Below, one piece after another: positions 7,452 through 16,434 of a stretch of DNA of 18,074 nt. The DNA comes from MAG-120531 sp029242825 (GTDB lineage Bacteria > Bacteroidota > Bacteroidia > Flavobacteriales > Flavobacteriaceae), in the NCBI GenBank assembly GCA_029242825.1, contig JAQWTF010000080.1:1-18074 (forward strand), given 5' to 3'. The notes below the pieces were generated by a model. The model was not told where the DNA came from. It worked only from the letters and a program-made list of their open reading frames with translations, and made no database searches. Every line of letters begins with the position of its first letter. Within the stretch, counting starts at the first letter, position 1. The translations under genes were made by a program, and so were the position numbers.

Positions 7452-8153
7452 ATGAATAAGGAACTTATTTTAGAAGATTTAGGTCTCAAAGACTATAAGG
7501 AGACTTGGGATTACCAAGAGGCTTTGTTTGCAAAAACAGTGGCCTTAAAAGTTCAGAATAAGAAAGAACATACTTCTTTGCCTACCCCCAATCATTTCCT
7601 TTTTGTGGAACATCCTCATGTTTTTACATTGGGTAAGAGTGGTAATTTGGACCATTTATTGGTTTCTGAAGAAGCCCTCAAAGAAAAAGAAGCCAGCTTT
7701 TATAAAATCAATAGGGGGGGAGATATTACCTATCACGGCCCTGGGCAAATAGTAGGTTATCCTATTTTAGACTTAGAGAATTTCTTTACCGACATTCACA
7801 AATACCTCCGTTTGTTAGAAGAAACGGTCATACTTACTTTGGCTGAATACAGTATTAATGCGACAAGGTCACCTGGAGAAACAGGAGTTTGGCTGGACGT
7901 AGGTACCCCTTTCGCACGAAAAATATGTGCTATGGGCGTTAGAGCCAGTAGGTGGGTTACCATGCACGGATTTGCACTCAATGTGAATACAGATTTGGGC
8001 TATTTTGATCTCATGATTCCATGTGGTATTAAAGATAAGGCTGTTACTTCTATGGCTGCAGAGCTCAATGGCATAGGCCAGAATACAGCTGAGGTTAAAT
8101 CCAAGCTTTTAAGGCACTTCCTATTACTTTTTGAAGCCGAGATAAATACTTGA
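7452..8153 (+). CDS. lipB: Octanoyltransferase (lipoyl(octanoyl) transferase)
   Basis: LipB moves an octanoyl group from acyl carrier protein to the lipoyl domains of 2-oxoacid dehydrogenases and the glycine cleavage H protein, forming a thioether acyl-enzyme intermediate in the cytosol. The 233-residue protein has the family signature RGGDITYHGPGQ (88-99). It then has FARKICAMGVRASRWVTMHG, containing the catalytic Lys157, and LMIPCGI with the acyl-accepting Cys191. The length is close to the family's 210-240 residues. Translation starts at the ATG 4 nt after a TATCTTTG promoter element. A G7 homopolymer (7714-7720) encodes part of the conserved RGG. lipA is not in the window, so the lipoate genes are not clustered here. 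The gene converges on the lipoprotein gene across 80 bp with no clear terminator. Confidence 0.97.
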   Translation: MNKELILEDLGLKDYKETWDYQEALFAKTVALKVQNKKEHTSLPTPNHFLFVEHPHVFTLGKSGNLDHLLVSEEALKEKEASFYKINRGGDITYHGPGQIVGYPILDLENFFTDIHKYLRLLEETVILTLAEYSINATRSPGETGVWLDVGTPFARKICAMGVRASRWVTMHGFALNVNTDLGYFDLMIPCGIKDKAVTSMAAELNGIGQNTAEVKSKLLRHFLLLFEAEINT

Positions 8154-8233
8154 TTTTTTAATATAGCTTAAGTTTTGTGTAAACAAGAAGGCTATAGCGT
8201 CACTTAAATGGCTTACTAGTCTTTTAGTTATAC

Positions 8234-10678
8234 TTATTCTTTAAGTTGGTACACCACAAGGCTGTTTTCTTTATCCTTTGTGACAAAATATAATGTGCCA
8301 ATGTCTGAAGATTCTACTAGGTCAATTTCCCCACCCCCATATACAGGAAATCCTCCAAGATTTTTGAGGTCGCTGTTAAACAAATAAACCTTTTTGTTCT
8401 GGGTGTCTGTAATGCTTAGGTATATTTTTTGTTTTATTTTAAATATGCTTGGAGGGGTGTAAATTCCGTATTCGAGGACGGCTTTTTTGCCTTTTGAATA
8501 TAATATGTTGTCTTCTAGCACTACCAATTGGTTAAATTTCATGGATGTTCTGTGTGCGGCATTTACTTTTAAAGGTCTCTTGCTTTCTTTGCCTTTGGTA
8601 TTTATCTGAATGAGATTGCCCTGGAGATCTGTAAAAGAGAACTGTTTATCTAAAATGGCTATTTCATTATCAGAAAAGGAATAATTCTTGGCTGTTTTTA
8701 CCCTGGTCTTACCTATCCTGTTTAAAATATCTAAACTCCCGTCTATTCCTTTGAACACCAAGTAGTCATCTCCAGATATTTTAAAATGTTTTGGGGCCTC
8801 TAAAAGAGAGGATTTTGTTTTATTGTATTTAAATCCACGGACCTTTTTTGCATTTCTGTCGTACATATAAATATCTTTTCCTTGTCCAAAAACAAAACGA
8901 TACTCTTTGTTGTTGTCATAGTCAAACACGGCCAAAGGACTCAAATTTCCGTCTTTAAAAGTTTTGTTAAACGGAGGTACTTCGTTTCCGTTTCTATCTA
9001 AAACGAGCCATTGATTTGTGGTGGTGAATGCCAATTGTAAGCGGCCATTTTTATACAGGTCTACCTGAGATACTTTTCCCTGTATAGGACCTTGAAGTTG
9101 TTTTTTCCATAGTAATTTGCCATTGTTGTCAAAAAGATACAACTGGTTTTTATTGTCTTGAACTAGTATTTCTTGTTTTTTGTTAATGTGATTTTTCACC
9201 CACTGAGGGGTATATGATATAGGATTTTCTAATTGTAGACTCATTATTGGAGAAACACCTCCCTGGTCTTTTTTAGGGGGTAAATCTAGAAACACCAAGT
9301 GTTGGTGAAAGAAATCTTGGTCGCCCACCCATTGAGAGGCAAAGACTTTGGTGTTTTTGTCCTCCTTTTGGTTTGGGGCTAAAAAATAATCATGCGCTTT
9401 ATCTGGACTAAAATGAGTTGTTTGCGCCTGATAAAACAGCACTGTAGAGGCCTCTGCCAAAAACGCTTTGGTGCTTGAATACGCAGGGCTATTTTCAAGG
9501 GTTGTTCCAGTACTTAAATTACCTATTACGGTCTTTATGTCTGAAATATCACTGCTAAATAATAGACTTTGTTCTAAGGGAACCATATAGGTTGCCTCCA
9601 ATTTATTCCATAGCGTATTAAAGGAAGTTTCAATCAATGATGGATTGTTTAAACGGTATATGGGGTAGTCTCTGTATTCAGATTCTGGGCTTTTGTTAAC
9701 TGATAGTTTTGAAATATTGGCTGGTTCAAGGCTGGTAAAATGAATGAGGGCTAGGGTATTCTCTTTTAATTTAAAAGAAGCTATTTCCTCTACCTTGTTA
9801 AAAATGGTATCTAAAGCGAGCTCCCTGTTTTTGATTTTGTTTTGAACACTATTAAACTGTTCCATGTTTTGAACGGCATACATTTTTATGCTGGAAGCCA
9901 CTTCGGGAATATAATGAGGAGATTTTAGTACTACCGGTTTACTTTCTTTAAAAAGGTTTAGAAAATAAGGAACACTGTCATTTCTTGAATTAAAACCATG
10001 AAATTCCATTTTTTTATTGGCCAAGCCAATACTCAATGCACCCCAGTCGCCAAAACTACTGGTAAAGGAGGGGAAAAAGTTATTTTTCAATAAAAAGCTC
10101 TCAGAATTTAATCTAAAGTAAAGGCTGTTTTCTTCGGTTACCTTAAAAAGTGCTACCAATGACTCGGGAGTTATTGGGTTGTTGTAATTCCTTATGGTGT
10201 TCTCTATGAGTAGTTGAGAAGAGCTCAATAATAGATTTTCTCCTATGATCACACTGTAGAGCACTTGATCTTTATTTTTAGAGGGATAAACCCTTTTTTC
10301 GATTAAAAATTCCTGGTAGTTTTTACTCGAAACTTGATCAGAAGAAGCTAAAGTACTTTGGGCCGGTTCTGTGATAATGATAAAATCAATCTCATCTTTT
10401 CCAATCTCTCTTATACTCATGAGCGCCTGAGTGTTTACATCAATTTTTTGTAGCAACTCAAAGCGCTGTGTAGAATTTTTAAACGCCCCCTGATTAATAA
10501 AGTTTAAAAATTGACTGTTGTTGTTCAGGTTTGCTTTTAACTGATTGAAATGATCCGTTCTAACGACAAAATCATCTTGATTGGATAAATAACTTAGAAG
10601 AGGCTGTTCTTGGTTTACAGTTTTAGGACTGCAATGCACCAAAAGCAATGCGGTTAAAATGACAAGGTAAGATTTCAT
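8234..10678 (-). CDS. Uncharacterised lipoprotein with propeller-like C-terminal half
   Basis: The protein has 814 residues and a short lipoprotein signal (MKSYLVILTALLLVHC, lipidated Cys16). The residues after the Cys (SPKTVNQ) lack the acidic cluster of Bacteroidota surface-export signals, so a periplasm-facing anchor is inferred. Residues ~30-480 form a mixed alpha/beta region of no family I can name with certainty; it loosely recalls DUF3352-like proteins. Residues ~495-814 contain recurrent beta-strand units such as QLYLFDNNGKLLWKKQL, WLVLDRNGNEV, DIYMYDRNAKKVRG and DILNRIGKTRV. Their 'xLxDxxGxxxW'-like spacing suggests a PQQ/WD-type beta-propeller and thus a scaffold or binding role. 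I see no enzymatic motif. It lies 75 bp downstream of rnhB on the same strand, with its own -7 element (10704-10711). Function unknown. Confidence 0.85.
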   Translation of the reverse strand: MKSYLVILTALLLVHCSPKTVNQEQPLLSYLSNQDDFVVRTDHFNQLKANLNNNSQFLNFINQGAFKNSTQRFELLQKIDVNTQALMSIREIGKDEIDFIIITEPAQSTLASSDQVSSKNYQEFLIEKRVYPSKNKDQVLYSVIIGENLLLSSSQLLIENTIRNYNNPITPESLVALFKVTEENSLYFRLNSESFLLKNNFFPSFTSSFGDWGALSIGLANKKMEFHGFNSRNDSVPYFLNLFKESKPVVLKSPHYIPEVASSIKMYAVQNMEQFNSVQNKIKNRELALDTIFNKVEEIASFKLKENTLALIHFTSLEPANISKLSVNKSPESEYRDYPIYRLNNPSLIETSFNTLWNKLEATYMVPLEQSLLFSSDISDIKTVIGNLSTGTTLENSPAYSSTKAFLAEASTVLFYQAQTTHFSPDKAHDYFLAPNQKEDKNTKVFASQWVGDQDFFHQHLVFLDLPPKKDQGGVSPIMSLQLENPISYTPQWVKNHINKKQEILVQDNKNQLYLFDNNGKLLWKKQLQGPIQGKVSQVDLYKNGRLQLAFTTTNQWLVLDRNGNEVPPFNKTFKDGNLSPLAVFDYDNNKEYRFVFGQGKDIYMYDRNAKKVRGFKYNKTKSSLLEAPKHFKISGDDYLVFKGIDGSLDILNRIGKTRVKTAKNYSFSDNEIAILDKQFSFTDLQGNLIQINTKGKESKRPLKVNAAHRTSMKFNQLVVLEDNILYSKGKKAVLEYGIYTPPSIFKIKQKIYLSITDTQNKKVYLFNSDLKNLGGFPVYGGGEIDLVESSDIGTLYFVTKDKENSLVVYQLKE

Positions 10679-10703
10679 GGAATGGTATTCAATTATAACT
10701 TTT

Positions 10704-10711
10704 CAAAGGTA
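10704..10711 (-). promoter_or_regulatory. Bacteroidota -7 promoter element (TACCTTTG) for the lipoprotein gene
   Basis: On the minus strand this reads TACCTTTG, a full TAnnTTTG match, 25 nt upstream of the lipoprotein ATG and inside the 75-bp gap after rnhB. It suggests that the lipoprotein gene can be transcribed independently of rnhB. No convincing -33 TTG was found. Confidence 0.5.
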
Positions 10712-10753
10712 CTATTTATGACTTAAAATAATACAAGCCCCTCTTTTGCATAG

Positions 10754-11335
10754 TCAAATATCCTTAACCCCTTTAAATGTCTTTCTGTGATGTGGGGAAA
10801 CACCCCATTTTAGAATGGCTGCTTTATGAATGCTTGTCGGGTAGCCCATATTATTATTCCATTGATAGTAAGGAAATTTTTTGTGCAGTGCTAGCATGTA
10901 TTCATCTCTGGCTGTTTTTGCTAGAACAGATGCTGCAGCAATAGCATAAAATTTACCGTCTCCTTTAACAATAGTTTCATGAGGAATGTTTGGATATGGA
11001 TTAAACTTATTCCCGTCTACAATAATAAAATCAGGGGAGGTTACTAGTTTTGCAATGCTCTTGTGCATGGCTTTAATGGATGCTTGAAGTATATTAATGC
11101 GATCAATCTCTTGTGGGGAAACGTGACTTATTCCATAAGATATGGCTGCTTGTTTAATGATAGGCGCCAAAATAGCCCGCTGTTTGGCAGATAGTTTTTT
11201 TGAATCATTTAACATGGGGTGTCTAAATGACTTAGGAAGAATCACTGCGGCCGCAGTAACAGGGCCAGACAAGCACCCTCTGCCGGCTTCATCAGTTCCA
11301 GCAATGAGTAATTTTTGATTGTAATACCGAAGCAT
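10754..11335 (-). CDS. rnhB: Ribonuclease HII
   Basis: RNase HII cleaves the RNA strand of RNA-DNA hybrids and starts removal of single ribonucleotides misincorporated in DNA. The 193-residue protein starts IAGTDEAGRGCLSGPV and carries the four acidic metal ligands in family order: Asp15 and Glu16 (TDEAGRG), Asp107 (IIVDGNK) and Asp126 (VKGDGK). It also has the conserved DSKKL (44-48) and AAASVLAKTARDEYM (133-147). The C-terminal part has NNNMGYPTSIH followed by HHRKTF, as in bacterial RnhB. The length matches the family (about 190-210). The start is the first in-frame ATG. It is divergent from susC, and its downstream neighbour on the same strand is the large lipoprotein gene. Confidence 0.97.
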   Translation of the reverse strand: MLRYYNQKLLIAGTDEAGRGCLSGPVTAAAVILPKSFRHPMLNDSKKLSAKQRAILAPIIKQAAISYGISHVSPQEIDRINILQASIKAMHKSIAKLVTSPDFIIVDGNKFNPYPNIPHETIVKGDGKFYAIAAASVLAKTARDEYMLALHKKFPYYQWNNNMGYPTSIHKAAILKWGVSPHHRKTFKGVKDI

Positions 11336-11499
11336 TATTGGGGTATTTTATGTTTAGTGTTATGGATTTCGTAATTATTTTAACACATTATCCGATTATT
11401 ACAACATATTATCGATGTTTTATTGAATATAAAAAGGATTTTTCGTTTTTTTTCACTACAATTCCCTAAAAATGACGATTAAGTGCCTAAAATAGCGGC

Positions 11500-11519
11500 T
11501 TAACGACATGTTAAATTTG
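11500..11519 (+). promoter_or_regulatory. Candidate susCD promoter with inverted repeat
   Basis: TAAATTTG at 11512-11519 matches the Bacteroidota -7 consensus TAnnTTTG and lies 54 nt before the susC ATG, leaving a 5' leader of about 50 nt. The inverted repeat TTAAC-N5-GTTAA (11500-11514) overlaps its upstream edge and could be an operator. The surrounding 238 bp between rnhB and susC is very AT-rich. A -33 TTG at standard spacing is not evident, so the promoter call is moderate and the operator idea is speculative. Confidence 0.45.
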
Positions 11520-11573
11520 CGTTAACAATAATTTTTACTCATTTTTGTTGGCAATTAACTAAAAAAACAATCA

Positions 11574-14500
11574 ATGAAATTAAATTTAACGCAGCTTTTA
11601 ACATCTTTTATGATGTTATGCTTTGTTTTTTCTTTCGCTCAAGAAAAAACAGTTTCAGGAAAAGTGACGGATCAAAACGGTGCTCCCTTACCAGGGGTCT
11701 CTGTATTGGTGGTAGGTACTACAACAGGTACCCAGTCAGATTTTGACGGTTTATATTCTATATCTGTTGCGCAAGGGGCTACTTTGCGTTTTAGCTATAT
11801 AGGGCAGAAAACCCAAGATGTAGTAGTAGGTTCTTCTAACACTGTTAATGTTCAATTAGCAGAAGATGCTCAGGCATTGGAAGAAGTTATTGTAACAGGA
11901 TTCGGAAATGTATCTAAAACTTCCTTCGCAGGTTCTGCTAAGGTAGTATCTGGTGAAAACATTTCTAACAAGTCATTTACTAACGTATCTCAAGCTTTGG
12001 CTGGGGAAGCGGCAGGTGTGGCTGTATTTAACACTTCTGGACAGCCAGGGAGTTCTTCTACAATTCGTATTCGTGGATTTGGATCTGTAAATGGTTCTGA
12101 GGCACCTTTGTACATTGTAGATGACGCACCATTCGGAGGCTCATTAAACGACATTAACCCGAATGACATTAAGTCTGTTACTGTACTAAAAGATGCTTCT
12201 GCAACTTCTTTGTATGGTGCAAGAGGGGCTAACGGGGTAATTGTAATTACTACCAAAAGAGGTAGGGATGCTGGAAATGCTATCAATGTGTCTGTAAAAA
12301 CAGGAACAAACTACCAAGGTATTGGAAGGTATGAGACCATTAAATCTCCAGAGGAGTATATTGGGATTAACTGGCAGGCGACACGTCAAAGAGGTTTATT
12401 AGAAAATGACGGTGACAATGCAGCTGCTGTTGCATTTGCTAATGCTAATTTATTTGAAAATGATGAAAACACTTTCTCAGGGTCAGATATTTCCTCTATA
12501 TATAATATGTGGAATGTATCAGATTCAGGTGCGCAAGGTGTATCTGAATTAATTGATCCAACAACAGGAATGGTTAGATCAGGGGTTTCTAGAAGGTACA
12601 ATCCAGAAAGATGGGAAGATTTTGCTTTTCAAAATTCTAACAGAACAGAGGCAAACTTAACGATCTCTAATTTTAGTGACAATTCTTCTTTATATACTTC
12701 AGTAGGTTTTATAGACGACATAGGATACGCTTCAAACACAGACTACAAAAGGTTAAACGCTCGTGTGGCAGCTACCAATAGCTTTGGTGATTATATAAAT
12801 ATGAACACATCATTGAATTATACTCAAAGTGAAACTAATAATAATGGTACTGGTTCTTCTTCTTCTTCTCAATTTTGGTGGATAGATAACCTTCCTACTA
12901 TTTACCCTCTTTATAGAAGAACCGCAGCTGGTCAAAAAATAGAAGATCCTATCTACGGAGGGTTCTTATTTGACTATGGTTTGGAAGACGGTCGAGGATT
13001 TGGTTTTGCTACCAATGGTGTAGCAGATTCTCAGATCAACATCAGTAACAGTAAAGCGAATTCTGTAAACTTCAATAACGATACTAAAATTACTTTAGCA
13101 GACGGATTGACGTTTGAAAACAACTTTGCTTACCAGTATTTTATGAGTGATTATACTTCTTTAAATGAGCCATTTTATTCTCCAGCAAAAGGAGATGGAG
13201 GTAGAATTAACAGAAGCCGTGGGGAAACTAAAAACTATACCATCAGAACTGGATTAAGATATAATAAGTCCTTTAAAGACATGAATTTGTCTGCATTTGT
13301 CTCTCACGTTGCTACTGCTTATCAGTTCAATTACTTAGAGGCTGAGCGTTCAAAATTAGTAACGCCTTTTGGGACTGATATTGCCAATGGGGTTATTAAT
13401 AACCCATCTGATGGATACACAGACAATGAAAGAACAGAATCTTACATTGCCAATGTAACAACAGACTTTAAAAACAAATATTTCTTAAATGCCACTTTTA
13501 ACAGAGATGCCTCTTCAAGATTTATAAATAACAAATGGGGTAACTTTTATTCTGTAGGTGCTGCATGGGTATTAACACAAGAAGACTTTATGTCTGGTGT
13601 AGACTTTGTAGACTTCTTAAAAGTAAAAGCTTCTTATGGGGTCTTAGGGCAATCTGCTGGAGTAGGATTTTATCCAGGCTACAACATTTATTCTGTGAAT
13701 AACTTAAATGACAATATTTCTTTGGCATTTACAACAAAAGGGAATAAAGACCTTACTTGGGAGAGCTCAAACCAATTTAATACAGGGTTTGAATTTGAAA
13801 TGTTTGGTTTTGTAGAAGGTTCCATAGAATATTATACTAAGGAAACATCAGACATGTTCTTTGCTAGAAATGTAGGTCCATCTGTAGGATATTCATCTAT
13901 TCAAGTAAATGATGGAGGATTGATAAATAGAGGTCTAGAATTTGATTTTGACTTTAGTTTGGTGAAGAGCAGTAAGTTTTCATTAAATTTAGGTATTAAT
14001 GGGGAGAGTTTTACAAACGAATTTTTGGCTTTGCCAATTGATCCAGCTACTGGAGAGCAACAAAAGTTCATCAATGGTTCCTTTGCTTATGAAGTTGGTC
14101 GTTCTAAATATGACTGGTATATGCCAGTTTACTCAGGAGTGAATTCAGAAACTGGAGCAGCTCAGTGGGAGCGTAACTTTGACGACAAGAACAGCAACGG
14201 TACTTTTGACGAAGGAGATACGCAAATTACTTCTTTAACTCAATATTTAAATGACAATCCTTCTGCTAATGTAGCACAGGAATTGACTGAGGTATATGCA
14301 GAAGCTACAGATAAATTCATCAATAAGACCGCTATTCCTGACCTTAGAGGAGCTTTCAGATTAAACGCTCAGTTTGGCGATTTTTCACTGAGTACATTGT
14401 TTAACTACCAAGTGGGTGGTTGGGCCTATGACTCTGCTTATGCTAGCTTAATGGATAATGATTTAAATGGTACAAACAACTTCCACGTAGACATTAGAGA

Positions 14501-14825
14501 CCGTTGGCAAGCACCTGGAGATGTAACTAATATTCCAAGACAGGATGTTCGTAAGCAGATTCAGCAAAATTCTCTTTCTACAAGATTCTTAACTAAATCT
14601 GACTACATAGCTTTAAACAATATTAGAATTGGTTACAGCGTACCTAAGTCTATTACATCTAAAATTGGACTTAAAAAAGCAGATGTATTTGTTACTGGAG
14701 ACAACTTATGGTTTATGTCTGAGAGACAAGGATTCAATCCCTCTACAGCCATAACTGGAGGAACTAGTATTTACAGCTACAATCCATTATCTACCATTGT
14801 ATTAGGTGTTAACTTAAACTTATAA
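11574..14825 (+). CDS. SusC/RagA family TonB-linked outer-membrane importer
   Basis: This 1083-residue TonB-dependent transporter forms an outer-membrane barrel that imports oligomeric nutrients using the proton motive force. The signal peptide covers about residues 1-22 (ending FVFSFAQ). A carboxypeptidase-regulatory-like beta-sandwich follows (about 25-97; SGKVTDQNGAPLPGVSV). The TonB box region is EEVIVTGF (103-110), and the plug domain (about 115-230) contains TIRIRGFGS, PLYIVDDAPF and VLKDASATSLYGARGANGVI. The remainder is beta-barrel, ending GVNLNL. There is no N-terminal STN signalling domain, so regulation through a FecR/ECF-sigma relay is not expected. Its stop overlaps the susD start by 1 nt, indicating translational coupling. 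The substrate cannot be read from sequence; with no glycoside hydrolase beside it, both glycan and peptide import remain possible. Confidence 0.95.
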   Translation: MKLNLTQLLTSFMMLCFVFSFAQEKTVSGKVTDQNGAPLPGVSVLVVGTTTGTQSDFDGLYSISVAQGATLRFSYIGQKTQDVVVGSSNTVNVQLAEDAQALEEVIVTGFGNVSKTSFAGSAKVVSGENISNKSFTNVSQALAGEAAGVAVFNTSGQPGSSSTIRIRGFGSVNGSEAPLYIVDDAPFGGSLNDINPNDIKSVTVLKDASATSLYGARGANGVIVITTKRGRDAGNAINVSVKTGTNYQGIGRYETIKSPEEYIGINWQATRQRGLLENDGDNAAAVAFANANLFENDENTFSGSDISSIYNMWNVSDSGAQGVSELIDPTTGMVRSGVSRRYNPERWEDFAFQNSNRTEANLTISNFSDNSSLYTSVGFIDDIGYASNTDYKRLNARVAATNSFGDYINMNTSLNYTQSETNNNGTGSSSSSQFWWIDNLPTIYPLYRRTAAGQKIEDPIYGGFLFDYGLEDGRGFGFATNGVADSQINISNSKANSVNFNNDTKITLADGLTFENNFAYQYFMSDYTSLNEPFYSPAKGDGGRINRSRGETKNYTIRTGLRYNKSFKDMNLSAFVSHVATAYQFNYLEAERSKLVTPFGTDIANGVINNPSDGYTDNERTESYIANVTTDFKNKYFLNATFNRDASSRFINNKWGNFYSVGAAWVLTQEDFMSGVDFVDFLKVKASYGVLGQSAGVGFYPGYNIYSVNNLNDNISLAFTTKGNKDLTWESSNQFNTGFEFEMFGFVEGSIEYYTKETSDMFFARNVGPSVGYSSIQVNDGGLINRGLEFDFDFSLVKSSKFSLNLGINGESFTNEFLALPIDPATGEQQKFINGSFAYEVGRSKYDWYMPVYSGVNSETGAAQWERNFDDKNSNGTFDEGDTQITSLTQYLNDNPSANVAQELTEVYAEATDKFINKTAIPDLRGAFRLNAQFGDFSLSTLFNYQVGGWAYDSAYASLMDNDLNGTNNFHVDIRDRWQAPGDVTNIPRQDVRKQIQQNSLSTRFLTKSDYIALNNIRIGYSVPKSITSKIGLKKADVFVTGDNLWFMSERQGFNPSTAITGGTSIYSYNPLSTIVLGVNLNL

Positions 14826-16345
14826 TGATTATGAAAACATTAAAAAAAATAGCATTAGCAGGAGTCTTTGTTTCACTTATTGCATGTGAGAAAGATTTCT
14901 TAGAGACATTCCCAACAAATGTGTTGTCTCAGGAGCAGGTGAATGAAGCCGCTGAAGTAAATCCTAGTGTTGGAAAAGGAACACTTTTAGGAATATACGA
15001 GAACTTATACCGTAGGGGTAGTGGTGGAACTTCAAGTCAAGAAGATTTTGGTATCACTACACAGTATATTCAATTAGACATGTTGTCTGCAGACATGGCG
15101 CACTTAGGAAAGAGTTATAACCGCCAGACGGCTATCTCTGAACTAACTGCAACCCAAGATCCAGATAACGATTATAACTACAGACCATGGAGGTTCTTAT
15201 ACAGAATTATAAACCTATCTAACTTAGTGATTGATGGTGCGGGTGGTAATGATGTTGTACCAGATTCTCAATCTGCAAGACATACTTTAGGACAGGCAAA
15301 AGCGCTTAGGGGCTATGCTTATTTCTTTTTAGCACATGTATTTGTAAACGATATTACAGATATGGGTAAGGCAGTTTTGCCTATTTACAAAAGTGCTGAA
15401 GATTTAGACCAGCCTAAGAGCTCTTTGCAAGATGTTTTTGACCTAGTGATTAGTGACTTAACTGCTGCAGAGACTTTATTAGAGGGATATGTAAGAACAG
15501 ACAAAATTGAAATAAACCAGGATGTGGTGAGGGGATTACTGGCTAAAACTTACGGAGCACTGAATAACTGGCCTAAAACTGAGGAGTACGCTGCTAAAGT
15601 AGTTACTTCTGGAAATTATCCGATTATGACTGCTGATGAGGTGGCTCTATTGCCAGGAGAAAGTGGTGCAGTTGGTGGTTTCAATGATATTAATTCAATC
15701 CCAGGCGTAATGTGGGGTATTGATATTACACCTGCAGGTCAGGGATTGGCGTCTCTTTACTCATGGTGGGGTTTCATGGACTACTATAGCTACTCTTACG
15801 CTGCAGTTGGTAATAGAAAAGGAATGGATTCAGACCTTTACGCTAACTTTAAAGCAGACGACATTAGAAAGAACCAGTTTAATTCTATTTTAATGCCAAC
15901 AGGTAAGTTCTACTACAAAGGTGCAGAAGCTAATAATTTTAGACCTTTCTCTGGACCACAGTCTAATATTGATTCTGATTCTCACTATATGAGAATAGCT
16001 GAAATGTATTTATTACACGCAGAAGCTGCTGCTGAAAACGGAAATGACGGAGCGGCTAGATCAAGCTTAAAAGCTTTGTTAGATTTAAGAATTGGAGACA
16101 GTTCTTATGTAGACGCTTTGTCTGGAAAAGCTTTGGCTGAAGAAGCTGCTTTACAGGCACGTTTAGAGCTCTTTGCAGAAGGCCAGTCTTACTTTATTAT
16201 GAAGAGAAGACGTGAGACTAGAACAAGAGGTGCTAACTGGTTGGACAACGCTGGAGAGTCTTTCTCTCATACAGACGAGCGTTTGACTTATGAGATTCCG
16301 CAGGCTGAGATCACGTTTAATCCAAACTTGAGCGAGCAGAACTAA
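14825..16345 (+). CDS. SusD/RagB family nutrient-binding outer-membrane lipoprotein
   Basis: This is a 506-residue (or 504) SusD-like lipoprotein that caps the SusC barrel at the cell surface and captures substrate. The first ATG (14825) overlaps the susC TAA as TAATG. A second in-frame ATG at 14831 gives the more typical start MKTLKKIAL and may be the true one. The signal peptide ends in SLIAC, with the lipidated Cys at 21 (19 from the second Met). The next residues, EKDFLE, are acidic, fitting the Bacteroidota surface lipoprotein export signal. Internal motifs include QAKALRGYAYFFLAHVF (TPR-like helices) and, near the C-terminus, the SusD-typical ARLELFAEGQSYFIMKRR and RLTYEIPQAEITFNPNL. 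A strong terminator follows, so susCD is a two-gene operon. Binding residues cannot be assigned from sequence. Confidence 0.94.
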   Translation: MIMKTLKKIALAGVFVSLIACEKDFLETFPTNVLSQEQVNEAAEVNPSVGKGTLLGIYENLYRRGSGGTSSQEDFGITTQYIQLDMLSADMAHLGKSYNRQTAISELTATQDPDNDYNYRPWRFLYRIINLSNLVIDGAGGNDVVPDSQSARHTLGQAKALRGYAYFFLAHVFVNDITDMGKAVLPIYKSAEDLDQPKSSLQDVFDLVISDLTAAETLLEGYVRTDKIEINQDVVRGLLAKTYGALNNWPKTEEYAAKVVTSGNYPIMTADEVALLPGESGAVGGFNDINSIPGVMWGIDITPAGQGLASLYSWWGFMDYYSYSYAAVGNRKGMDSDLYANFKADDIRKNQFNSILMPTGKFYYKGAEANNFRPFSGPQSNIDSDSHYMRIAEMYLLHAEAAAENGNDGAARSSLKALLDLRIGDSSYVDALSGKALAEEAALQARLELFAEGQSYFIMKRRRETRTRGANWLDNAGESFSHTDERLTYEIPQAEITFNPNLSEQN

Positions 16346-16366
16346 GTTTCTATCACTTATGATATT

Positions 16367-16398
16367 AAACGGCCCCCAATTAGGGGCCGTTTTTTTTT
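16367..16398 (+). terminator. Rho-independent terminator of susCD operon
   Basis: The hairpin AAACGGCCCC (16367-16376) / GGGGCCGTTT (16383-16392) has a 6-nt loop and runs into an uninterrupted T tract up to 16398. It begins 22 nt after the susD stop codon and closes the operon. Confidence 0.93.
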
Positions 16399-16434
16399 AG
16401 CTTTATTTTACCAACCATGTTTTTGCAAAACCAT

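Noticed and set aside
8154..8233. Possible terminator between convergent lipB and lipoprotein genes (TATAGC ... GCTATA)
   Set aside because: The complementary arms are only 6 bp with a loop above 20 nt and no T tract, so it is not distinguishable from chance.
11990..12286. 98-codon minus-strand open frame inside susC
   Set aside because: Antisense to the conserved SusC plug domain; no family resemblance.
12854..12870. (TTC)n trinucleotide tract in susC as a phase-variation switch
   Set aside because: Changes in whole triplets keep the reading frame and only alter a serine run in a likely loop, so it would not switch expression.
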